Positions 31,768 to 41,826 of a DNA stretch of 64,000 nt are shown piece by piece; the first letter of the stretch is position 1, and each line of letters starts with the position of its first letter. The position numbers and the translations under genes are program-made. The DNA lies in contig SAXG01000014.1 in NCBI GenBank assembly GCA_012932865.1, positions 124,001 through 188,000 of the forward strand, given 5' to 3'. Below the pieces are notes generated by a model, which saw only the letters and a list, made by a program, of their open reading frames with translations, was not told where the DNA came from and searched no databases. This stretch comes from Amylostereum areolatum. Its lineage: Eukaryota > Basidiomycota > Agaricomycetes > Russulales > Stereaceae.

Positions 31768-34700
31768 TTAAGTCCTCTTCCTCTTCCTCTTCTTCTTTTG
31801 CGGCTCTCCTTCCACACCCTCGGCAGGAACTGCCACTTTCTTCGGCATGGGTTTTGGTTTTGGCCTTGGCTTTTTCGCTGCCGCCTGAGGCCTCCTTTTA
31901 TTGATTTCTTCGTCCCCTAAGAATGCAGACATCCCTACCTGGGGAATGTGATCGTCATCTTCAGGATTATCTGGCTCCTCCTCATCATCGTCCCCCTCCT
32001 CCCCAAGGTCCAGGTCGACAACCGTCCCCTTCCGTCTCTTTGCCTTCTCGGCACGGTTGATATTTACCCTGTCGGCAACCTGAGCCTGCCGCTCCAAGGC
32101 AATGGCTCTAGCTCGGTCCCCCGTTGTCTCACCCTCATTTAATGCTGCTGCAGCGTCCTCCACGCTTGTAGTGGATGCAGAGACATTGATGTTCGCCGGG
32201 ACTCGAATGCGACGACGATGTACCGGGTCCTTCGGCAGGGGGGGGAGAATTTGCCGAAGGTCGGCAAGCGCCGTCCCTGCTGCCGCCTCCAAGTCCTGCA
32301 GTGTGTCGGTCTGCAATAGCACCGAAGACGAGAGGATCTTCTTTGCGTGATCGCTAATCGGGACAAACGTGTGGGGATGCTCTTGGTAGTCCTTCACAAG
32401 TTGGCAGTCGGCAGCAGCAAGCCCGAGCTTGAGGGCAAAGGAGAGAGCCACCTCCCGAGACACCGGCTTATTATGTTGGACGACTTGTTGAGTGTCCATG
32501 TCATTGAGAAACTGCCGGAGCTTGTACATGTCTTTATGCAGCAGGTCAGGTAAACCTCTTCTTGGCCATGAGAATGATCCCCACGCCCTCGGCATAGGTA
32601 GAGAATCTCTCTGGTGCGGATTGTGAACCTGCCGGATGTTAGACGTGGTTGCAGAACATAAGGCGCTGGACACTTACTAGCTGTCGGCAGATTATGGTAA
32701 TCAGTTCTTGGTAGTTTTGATCGTCCCACAAACGTCGCATGAACTTGATTCTGGACTCGCTCGGTGAACGCTCGGTGATGGAGATGCCGGGCCAGGCGTA
32801 ATAATCCACCACCACCTGAATGTCGTCTGCCATGGCACCGAAGACCGCGTTAAGCCAGGTTTCTTGTCGCTCGGTAGGGTTGAATGTTGAGCTGCCAATG
32901 GCCCCCTTCCAAACAGGGTGAGGGGGGTACAGCGTGCCAGGTGGATCGTTCATAAGCTCTGCCTTGGCCTGGTAGCAACGCGCATACAGCATGCCGAGGA
33001 GGATAACATCCCAAGCCTGGCGAAAGCCAAGGAAGATATGTCTCTCGCCAGCCTCACGCTTCCACGGATCTTTGTCCAGCCATTCCTCCAGTCTCTGTAA
33101 ATGTTCGCCATTCTCTTCCAGATACATTGGCGGTAGCCATGCTTTCACCCATGTCCAAGTTAAAGGTGCCTGGATGTTTGGATCCAGCGCACCATGGGGC
33201 GTGTCTACACTCGACAGCTAGTACATGTTAGATTCTGACATCTTCCCCTAGTAGAAAAACACTCACAGGTAGACATGCGAGTGTTTCGGCAGCACGCTCA
33301 AGCTCGGGCACTTCACCCTGCAATGTGTCTCTCACCCAAGTGAGGTATGCATTCGGAGTGGCCAGCACGGATACGGGGGGGACACCCGGCCAGTCTGGGT
33401 TGACAGGCATCCTAGCGAGAGGGAGAAGGTCGGGAGCCTCGGCAAGGCCAGGCGCAAGCTCGGGATCGCCAGGGTCATGGACTTCCTCGTCATCTTCGAC
33501 ATCCTCCCACTCATCGCTATCGGCAGGGGTCTTCTTTGAGACTTGTTTTGGTGTCGGCACAAACTGAGAGTGCCAAAAGCACTGATGGTCGGGGAGAGGT
33601 TCGTAAATTTGGTCCTTGTCGTAGTACGCCTTCATCGTAAAACCACCCCGAGAATGGAAGTGCCAGAAGAGAGCGGTCTTCTCCGCGATCCACATCTTCT
33701 CGGGGTCCTGTATGACGACCCGCTTACGCACCCCCTTGCAGATCCAGTAGGGAATGTCTTGTTCATTGAAGAAGGTGAAGGTCTGATCACGGAGCAATTT
33801 CCATGGGGGTTGTATATGTTCGTTATCGCAAAGGACGGCTACCGAGGGGGGTTAGAGCGTAATTTGCACACTGAGATAGATGAAAACGTACCGACGCCCT
33901 TCTGGATTGCATGCCTCAACCACCGATTCAACCCTTTGTTTTTCTTCACCTTGGCGAAGTCCACCTCGGCAGGAATTGTGATTTTCTTTCCATCATGTGT
34001 TATAGGGATGGGGGACTCTTGCGGACCCAGCTGGGGCTCGGGGAGTTTGCCGTCTAGTTCGTCTGATATCTCGGTCAGCCTTGCTCGGTACCATGTCCAT
34101 AAGGGGGGCTCACTGGTCGCGTCCTCGATGAAGTCGTCAACCTTTTTGAATAGGGGTTTCAGAGAGAATATTTTCTTGAACGGCTTTTTTGAGAGGCCAA
34201 GCTGGACTGAAAAGTCTATGCTACCGGACAGGCGCTTGAGTTAGAAACTAGGGCACAGAAAGTTAATGCTCACATGTCTGCTTTCCCCTCCAACTCGGGA
34301 TCAACACCATACAGCACAAACGCCCATACACCGATCTCACGTGCGCACCAAGTGATGAATTCACGGCATGCATCACGGAAAAATCGTCGCAGTCGCCTAC
34401 TGAGGTTGCTTGGTACGGTGCGAGGGACGAACACTGCGAACCTTTGTTTTACCTTGCGAGGCGGCCCGACTCTGTTCCAAGTCTTTGCCAGCGCAACCAA
34501 GGCTTCATACTCCCCGTCCGGCAGCAGTCCTAATCCCCGAGTGATGCCTGTTTGATATAGTCGGAGATACGCTCCCGATGGGGGGATAGCATCCTCGTCA
34601 ATGGCTTTGATGACCTCGTCGAGATGCTGCTTGAACAGAGCGCCGTAAGCTGTTCTCACTGTCCACCTTCGAGTCGACCGAAGAAAGGTTCGGATCTTCG

Positions 34701-35075
34701 CCACACGACCGTGCTGCGAGAACCACCGATTGACTGCCTGCCAAGCTGTCAATATACGCGAAGGTCAATGAAAGACCAGTCATCACTCACATCCTTAGTT
34801 CTACCGAGCAATTCTTCCTCCGCTTCACTCAGATCCTCATCGTCGGCATCCCAGTCCCATCCCGGGTGAGTAACCTCCCACACTCGGGGGAAAAATGTCT
34901 TGATCCAGGTTGGTCGGCCGGCAGCTGGGGTGTCGATGTATGCAGTGATGTTTTTACCCATGAGGTCGAGCATGGCCACTGTGAGAAGTGGGGCAGGTCC
35001 ATGAGGGCCATTGGGAGTGAGGGAGGTCTCGGCAGCGTTGGGAGGTCCAGGGGGAGGATTCTGGGCGCCTGACAT
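31768..35075 (-). CDS. KDZ-element gene C: unknown 1016-aa protein
   Basis: Exons (minus strand) 34791-35075, 34274-34737, 33892-34220, 33267-33838, 32678-33217 and 31768-32628; introns of 49-53 nt, 3051 nt in total, frame closes. Notable segments are a short N-terminal acidic region (WDWDADDEDLSEAEEE), then AVNRWFSQHGRVAKIRTFLRS and a globular middle with many Trp and Tyr (PLWTWYRARL, WKLLRDQTFTFF, QCFWHSQFVP). A region with RQAWDVILLGMLYARCY follows, and an acidic patch then a strongly basic tail (KKKRKRKRT) that should direct it to the nucleus. Three of its 3' splice sites are TCGGTAG or CCGGYAG. No catalytic motif recognised, and no H-x-D motif of 2-oxoglutarate oxygenases. It lies upstream of the transposase's 3' end, same strand. 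Confidence 0.65.
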
Positions 35076-35280
35076 GGACACTGTGGTAGCGTTGTTGGGA
35101 AGAGCGGAAGAGGAAAACAGATCCCGGTCTATTCAGAGCCTCCATATAAACAGAATAACACGTTGGGACCACGAGGTGTCCCTAGGGGTCTAGACATGAA
35201 ATCTTGGTAGTAGGTACAGCCGGTATCACTTATACAGGGAGCAGGTGCACTCATCGATAACCAACTTATCTCAAACCATC

Positions 35281-35537
35281 ATGACCACCCCCACCAACCC
35301 CAAAGTCCAAGAAGCTCAAGTCTCGCTGGTGCCTCAAACTCAGGGGAGAACAACTCCAACGGTGCAATGTTTGTGATTCCTACCGAGAAAGTCCTGCCGA
35401 GCCGAACACGTCTCTAATTGCGCGTCTTGCAGGTTTTTCAAATGTCCAAATCTGCGGAATGGGGTAATGAAGGGCAGGAGTCGTTTGTAGATACGGTGCC
35501 TAATTCTCGTACCGAAGGTCGATTGGGGGTAGGGTGA
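35281..35537 (+). CDS. Possible small two-exon gene, 61 aa
   Basis: ATG at 35281, exon 1 35281-35361, a 71-nt GTGCAA..TTGCAG intron with a CTAAT branch-like site, exon 2 35433-35537. The peptide is hydrophilic (MTTPTNPKVQEAQVSLVP..). It lies between genes C and D on the other strand. Coding support is weak. Confidence 0.25.
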
Positions 35538-35740
35538 CTTTGTGCGCCTTGCCCTTCGACAGAATGAATGTGAGACAACTTTGGAATTTCGAGCTCTTCG
35601 GTCTTCAGAGCTGCTGGAACCAAGGCAGGCTGTGTTAGAGCAAGGGATGTTGCAATCAAATCTACCTCAACGACATTCACCCCCTGGCAGCACGTTCATC
35701 TCGTACCGAGGCATGGGAACGAGCTAAACATTCGAGAGAT

Positions 35741-38700
35741 TTAATCTACGTCGTGAGGATCCCAGTACCGAATAACCCCGGGGCCAAGCTCGCCATCAAA
35801 TGCGGTACGGGCTCTCTCGGCATACTCAGTCCAATTCGCCATCATCCTCTCGGCAGTGCAGATGTGTCCCGGGGCTTTTGGGTGAGCTGACAGCATTGTG
35901 TCTCGACGGCCTTCCCACTCCTTCGCCAGAAATCGGAAGCTGGAGTAGGTCATACCCATTTCTGCCTTCAAGATGATAATCTCCTCCTCCACTCGGTCTA
36001 GAGACATTCTAGTCTCCAGCCACTTTTTCTTGAAGACTAGAGAATTCGTCAAGCGCATCCATGAGACAAAAAGAGGTACCAACATTCGCCAAGGTACTGA
36101 CTCTCATCTGAATCGCTAGGTATATCCATCGTCCAAAACCAGGCGAGATTCATTTTCCAGCTCATGGGATCGTTTGGATCGATACTCCTGGTTGAGATGA
36201 GCATATCTTCTTTTTTCATTGCCTGGAAACGTTCTTTCTGTGCCGAGGTCCAACCCAATCGCTCCATGTCTTCTCGGCAGCATGCATACTGCTGCGCATG
36301 CAGCCGGACCGTCTTGTTGAGGGAATGCACGGCATTCATACCCCGGGTGTGTGACGAGACCCCTCTGGCAACATTCTGCACTTTGCGAATTGCCACTCGA
36401 TACTGGTTGGCTTTGTCGACCAAGCCAAGACGGATTTGCTGCAGGTGGTGGTCGGCACTCGTTTCCCGAAGTCGGAGCTCCATGTCAGCAAACTTTCTGT
36501 GATCAGGGTTGTCGCACCAGGTCTTGCCTCGTGCCGAAGGAATATCAACGGCTCTGTACTCTGGCTGCTGACCCTCGGCAGAAAGTGTTGCTGATACCGA
36601 GCCCCATTCGTCCTCGGTATGAAGCTTCCGAAGGCGAACCGTATGAAGACGGTTGGGCGGGTGTCCAAGTCGCTCCCTGGCCATCTCGTTATGTTTTTGC
36701 ACCTTGGTCGCCAGCTTATGACGCCAGAGGGCTACATTGGAATGCTCTCGCTCGGTATCGGGCATCTGACTGACATAAGCCTGGAGCTGGAGCCTGGCAA
36801 AGAATTAATGTCTGCCGAACATAGTTTGATGATGGACTCACTGCTCTTCTTGGAGGGCAATCCCCTCAATGATGCATTTCGCATCGCCAGGGTTCTCGCT
36901 GTTGCGAACCTCCTCAGAGATGAGCTCAATCTCAACTTCCTTTCGAGATACGTCTGCCGACATGTTAGCAAACTGAATGGACGTCCTGAGCTCGGGGGAA
37001 GCATACATTTTATATTCGTCGGCATAAACTTGTCCATGGACTTGGGGTCTTTCAAGCGCTCCTGCATCGCCTGCCGAATCTCTTCTGTCCAGTCGGCAAT
37101 CTCCTCTTTGGTAATTGTTTCGTCAAGCTTGGCGAGGGCCTTCGTGCGCTGGCGAAGTACCTTCTGAGCCTTGCGCCATTTGCGGATGAGGGTCGGGACT
37201 GAGACAGTGAGCCTAGATATCAAGACAGAAATATAACCTACTCATCTGGGTCATTTTCTTCCAATTGCTGTCATTCATGTGAGCGTTGAGAGTTTCCGCT
37301 CGGTTCGCCAGCGACATCATTCGGCAGCATGTAGAAATCAAGTTGAGCAAAGCCCAGAGGGTTTCCAGGATTTCGCCATCAATCAGTCCTATGCCTGGGA
37401 TATATAGAGGATAGAACCGAGGGTGGCAGACATTGACGTGGGCATATATGTGCCAGATGCCGACGCCTTGAAGAAACACTTCAAACTTTGGCAGGTTGAG
37501 ATGTGGTGACTTGCCGATGCGCTTGGACAGGTTGATGTAGTGCTGGCAGGCTACATCATAGAGGTAGATTGCCCGGAGTATTCCCTCCATCTTGTGGTTC
37601 AAGGCATGCGTTAGGGTGTAGTCCATGTTCGCTTGCCTAAACTTTATCAGAGAGAGATAAAATGACGAGAACAAGGCACATACTTTTCGCCTTTCTGCAG
37701 GTCACAAGCGCAGTGTGGCACAAAGCACCCGTGCCGACCACAGGCGGCAGCCGCGAGACCTGTTACATCCAGGTGTTTCTTGTCAGACTTCCCTTTGTGC
37801 TTGCTCGCCGTGTGGTCATGACAATCCGCTTTCTCCCAAGTCTACCGACAATGAAGTAGGTTTCCACGTAGCGACTAAAAGCTTACCGGGTCATCTTCCA
37901 CTGCCACAGCGAGGTGCTCCTTGTACGGCCCTGGCGACACCATGAAGCCATTGCCAGCCGTCCAGTCGATATCATTGCCCGGCACATGGGACTTGACATG
38001 CTGTGCACTCATGTTCGCATCCATGGCTACCGAGCGTATGAATTTCCACCTAGAGGACAATGTGAGCTCCTCTTCCAGGAGGTGGGTGAGGAACTTACGA
38101 ATCTGGCTCCTTCTCCCACCCCGGGAACAAGTTCACTCCTACTTGAGGACAGGTAACACAAAACCAGGCCAGCTCGCCATTGGAAGGTCACTTGAAGATT
38201 AGAGTGTGTGCAAACCCAAACTGTTGCAGATTCCCGAGGTCGAGCCACTGCCGACGGATCCTCAATAGCTCGATCAGCCGAGTCTACCGAGAGTCAGAAT
38301 CTGCTACCGAGACGTGGAGAGAAAGAAAATACCTTTGTTGTGTTGGGGGCTTCAGGCTTCGTCACTCGTCGAATCTTTCGCATGTATGCATTTGTAACCG
38401 TCTTGCACTCGAGGTTGTCTAACTGTGCATCGTCGAGACACCGAAAGGTGAATGCGGTCTTCGGCACGTCTTGACTTGCCGGGTACAGTCCGCAGGAAAG
38501 AAGTTGGCGATCCTCTGGCTCCCGAGGAGGTCCGCAAACACAGAAGCGCACACCAATATGATGCAAGCCTGAAGGGTCGACAAGCACCATGACTCTATTT
38601 TGAAAAAGGTCTGTCGTTGGCGCTTCATTGTTCGGTATGGGACCGTCGGTGGTATCTCCCTCCTTTGCATCCGCCTCAGCCTCGACTTCGGCAGCATCCT

Positions 38701-39640
38701 CGGTATCATCGGCAGGATCCTTGGCGTAATCGGGGGGCTCGACTGGTACGCGAGGGTCATCAGGGTCATCGTCATCGTCAACAGTGAGGCCCTCCTCTTC
38801 GGGAACAAGGGCGCACATTGACAAATCCTTAAACGCTGCTGACGAGGATGCTGCCGAAGATGTGGCCGAGGTATCCCAAGAGCCCTGGATTTGAACTTCA
38901 ACCTGTTGGGAGAGCTCGGGAATTGGATTCATAGGACATTCGTCTCCGTCGTGGCCCACACAGATGCATACTCCAGCATCACGGAGCCAGGCGGGAGCAT
39001 AGAACTTACCATTCCACCTTTGTACTCGGTGGAAGGGCGTGTACACATGGGTTTCCTGAAGGCAGAAAGAGCACATGTGCCGACCGCGAAAGCAGTTGCT
39101 GCATCGCCAAGTTGCCTCGTGATTTTTGCACCGTCGGCAGAGCTTGTCCGGGGGAGGGGCATCTCTTTCAACAATCTTGTGAAGGTACGAGGCCTCTACG
39201 TCCAGCCACTCTCGCATATACATGACTGATGTCTGCCGAGCATCCCTGTCAGATGAATCTTAAGGCATACAGCCCAAGCTACGCACCTTTCCTTGTGTGC
39301 TCGTCTCCCTAACGCCAAAGTCCTCCTCATCATCCCAGTAGTTGTCAACGAGAAACTCCTGTGGAATCCCATACGAGTCAACGGGAGGCAGGTGGGTAGG
39401 GCCTGGGGCGGACGGTCCTGCCTGGGATGGGCCTGCCTGGGACGGGCCTGCCTGCGGCTGTGGAGAGGCCTTCTGGGATCGTCCACGCTTTGCTTTTGGC
39501 TTGTCGTCCCAGGGTATCAACTTCTCGGCTTTCTTGGACTTAACCCTGGTTTTGATACGAGCACCTCTTGAATTGTACGACTCTCTCTCGCTATATTCGC
39601 TAGAGGAGGGGGACTCGCGGCGACTTCGATTACGACGCAT
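35741..39640 (-). pseudogene. KDZ transposase with one nonsense codon and one 1-nt deletion
   Basis: Exons (minus strand) 39287-39640, 38333-39232, 38099-38283, 37887-38049, 37684-37841, 37242-37636, 36842-37198, 36102-36793 and 35741-36036. Coding length is 3500 nt; restoring one missing base near 37025 gives exactly 1167 codons. A CxC2-like cysteine cluster lies at ~150-215 (LCRRCKNHEATWRCSNCFRGRHMCSFC). The KDZ core keeps the expected acidic residues: AMDANMSAQH, LYDVACQ and DGEILETLWALLN. Further zinc ligands CVTCPQ and HGCFVPHCACD and a C-terminal coiled coil are present. Lesions: an in-frame TGA at 38187-38189 (residue ~450, plausibly from CGA) and the frame change between MDKF and ADEYKMYASPE. 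It should excise and insert the element; as read it is inactive unless recoded. Confidence 0.85.
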
Positions 39641-39727
39641 GGTTTGACAGAAGAAGGGGGGAAAGGGAAAGGAATAACTGAAATTAGGAAGGTAAGGTAT
39701 ATAGAGACTTCAGGCCAAGGCACAATA

Positions 39728-39889
39728 CTATCTGCTATCGATGTAAGAAATCTCCGACATAAGACCATTGTGGATAGGGGAGAGAGCAAGCTGTGTGTGG
39801 CGTAGCCAAGATGTGGCAGCATATATCTCGGCAACATGAATGAATTCTTCGTAGGAGGGGTCGAGAACGATGGTGGCAACGGTTGACAT
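39728..39889 (-). CDS. Possible small ORF, 53 aa, upstream of the KDZ transposase
   Basis: ATG at 39889 to TAG at 39728-39730 on the minus strand (MSTVATIVLDPSYEEFIHVAEIY..). It lies in the 5' leader region of the transposase gene, so it could be an upstream ORF or an unspliced exon. Its ATG overlaps the divergent promoter of gene E. Confidence 0.3.
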   Translation of the reverse strand: MSTVATIVLDPSYEEFIHVAEIYAATSWLRHTQLALSPIHNGLMSEISYIDSR

Positions 39890-39927
39890 GAGTGCAAGTG
39901 GTCAAGAGAGAGGTCTGCAATCCGATT

Positions 39928-40888
39928 ATGAGAAGTGTTCGGGAATTGCCTGGTGTCCCGAAGGGCTGGGCATTTGTCTTATGTCCCGAGCATTTCTGTC
40001 ACATCTGCCACATCACGCCCCTCTGCTTTCCTCCCTCCATGGCATCCCCTATTCCGCCTTCTGTGTCCCAATCCTCCTTGATCGAAATGTGTGCAGCGGA
40101 TATGGTTGAATACCTAGGTTCTCGGATAGGGCAAGCAGCTCGGTGGTTATCCGAAACCTCGTCCCGACGGTGTACCGACGAGGATCCCGAGAGTGGTGAC
40201 TTCAAAAGTGCATGGGATCATGATCCATACGTCAAAGTTTGTGTACAACATGAGCTGGTGGGTCGTTCTATGTGTTTCTGGAATGTTGGCTTACCTGTCT
40301 TAGAACCTGATCATGACAGTGATCGGGGTAGCACACATGCGAGGAATGGCCCTTCAACCAAATCAAATTGTACGGAATGCTCATCAATACCTGTCTTTCG
40401 GGGGGGAACCGGGCTTGTGGAGCGACATCCCTCGCCTTGCCCTTGAGCTGGGAGAGCCCCCGGAGGCGATGGTTGTTCTGCCTGGGTGGTGGTTTTTTGC
40501 GGAGGCCGGGAAGACGTACGATGCAGTGGATGGTTTCATCGAGTTCCTGGAGAACGCGATGCTTTCGGTACATTTGCTTTTCCTTGGGCGACTCGTAGCT
40601 GACATTGTTCAGGACCCTGGGTTGGATGGGCTTGAAGAATGGCTTCAAAGGGCTGAGGCTCTTCGCACCGCCATCATAGAGGTTGCCGAGGAGGTGGGAG
40701 AGCAGCGAGACTGGGCTGTTGAGCAACGGAAGGACTATGCCGAGCGTTTGGCAAAGGTCACACTAAGGTGGAAAGTCGTGGCGAGTGCGATGGCTGAAGT
40801 CAAGGCGACGGCAGGTAACTCAGGTGGTAAACTGGGTGGGGACGGGGATGTGGAGATGGAGGACGGTACGAGCTCCATTGTTTCATAG
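39928..40888 (+). CDS. KDZ-element gene E: unknown protein with coiled coil
   Basis: Exons 39928-40257 and 40304-40888 with a 46-nt intron (GTGGGT..CTTAG), 304 aa. The N terminus has CPEHFCHICHITPLC, a possible small zinc site; if that part is untranslated, the next ATG (40039) gives 267 aa. The middle has a Trp-rich segment (GWWFFAEAGKTYDAVDGFIEF). The last 100 residues are helical and charged (LEEWLQRAEALRTAIIEVAEEVGEQRDW), ending acidic. No family recognised. It is divergent from the transposase. Confidence 0.55.
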
Positions 40889-40973
40889 CTACTTTGGAAG
40901 ACAGAGTAGTTTCTATTTCGGTGTGGCGAGTGTAACAAAAGTGAAAGTGTACCGAGTGGCGAGGGTACAAAAG

Positions 40974-41153
40974 CGTACCGACGGGGGAACACGTACCGAC
41001 GGGGGAACACGTACCGACAGGGGAACACGTACCGACAGGGGAGTGCGTACCGACGGGGGAGTGCGTACCGACAGGGGAGTGCGTACCGACGGGGGAGTGC
41101 GTACCGACGGGGGAGTGCGTACCGACGGGGGAGTGCGTACCGACGGGAAAGGG
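40974..41153 (+). repeat. 18-bp tandem array at the right end of the KDZ element
   Basis: Ten units of CGTACCGACRGGGGARYR, nearly perfect, each carrying TACCGAC. The last unit is degenerate. Confidence 0.85.
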
Positions 41154-41172
41154 AATCCTAACGAGGGGAAGG

Positions 41173-41236
41173 GATGATCGGCTTCGGTAGTTCTCCCTAC
41201 CCGATCATTTGGCCACTCCCGAATGAGTGTCGGGAG
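41173..41236 (+). repeat. Two adjacent hairpins in the right subterminal region
   Basis: ATGATCGG pairs with CCGATCAT, with an inner GGTAG/CTACC, from 41174 to about 41208. Then CTCCCGA (41216-41222) pairs with TCGGGAG (41230-41236). The blocks GGGATGATCGGCT and GAATGAGTG match the left subterminal region in the same outward order. Confidence 0.6.
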
Positions 41237-41278
41237 AGAATAGAGATCACGTGGGGTTGTACCTGGAGGGGGGGGGCA

Positions 41279-41304
41279 GCGGCCGCAAGCGGTCGAGCCG
41301 ATAC
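41279..41304 (-). repeat. Right terminal inverted repeat of the KDZ element
   Basis: Plus strand runs GCGGCCGCAAGCGGTCGAGC then CGATAC. Followed by TGA (41305-41307). Confidence 0.85.
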
Positions 41305-41826
41305 TGACGAAATATGTACACCTGCGGTCCTACATATCTATCTAAGGTACCCTACCATAAGGTGTGCCCGGACAGCGAAGACTCAGACACCACTGATGCC
41401 AGCGAGGCTGTTCACGTCAGGCTTCAGGTTCAGGTTCGTCTTGTATCCTGTCATCCATCGGAATGCTTGCGTATCGGCACTGAGACGGCGCATGGTCCGT
41501 GCACAGATCAGAGCTGTCCGCCTCTTTTCTCCATCGACTCCACTTCTTTCGGACCACCACCGTCCTTGAAGATCTAGCAAAGCACCATGAACACATGTAG
41601 TAGGTCAACCGGTGATTCTATGGTCTGCGAAATAGATTGAGATCACCTTATCTTGCCAACTCCAGGTGCCGGCCACTGTCAAGGTGGTGTACAAGGTAAG
41701 TGTTTCTGTTGTCCACGCCGTACCACTCACTCATCCAGCTGCTTTCGCTCAGAGAAGACCTACAATGAACCAGAAGACAGGTTCTGGTCACTGTATCTCA
41801 CAGATGCTGATAAGAACGATGCAGAG
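41305..41826. other. Region upstream of the DUF6535 gene, probably holding short 5' exons
   Basis: The frame EKTYNEPEDRFWSLYLTDADKNDAEM runs into the annotated start from about 41755, which is typical of DUF6535 N termini, so coding starts further upstream. A GTAAGT donor at 41697 and CATCCAG acceptor at 41740 suggest an intron. I could not fix the start codon. Confidence 0.45.

Larger units (their letters stand above)
25644..41304. mobile_element. 15.66-kb KDZ-type DNA transposon carrying several genes
   Basis: Terminal inverted repeats of 26 bp (25644-25669 and 41279-41304) match at 25 of 26 positions, core CGGCTCGACCGCTTGCGGCC, flanked by TGA on both sides. Between them lie a KDZ transposase (minus), four other gene models with open spliced frames, two small candidate ORFs, subterminal hairpins at both ends and an 18-bp tandem array. 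Many copies of TCGGYAG/CTRCCGA are scattered through coding and non-coding parts. KDZ elements are a basidiomycete-expanded transposase class defined by CxC-type zinc domains. I saw no TET/JBP dioxygenase here, although such genes are known to accompany KDZ elements in some species. Confidence 0.8.

Noticed and set aside
38171..38189. Very short intron to remove the KDZ TGA
   Set aside because: GTGACC..GCGAG would be only 19 nt, and longer donors give the wrong phase, so I call a nonsense codon.
25644..41304. TET/JBP-type dioxygenase as KDZ cargo
   Set aside because: Expected from known KDZ associations, but I found no H-x-D..H..R pattern in genes A, B, C or E.
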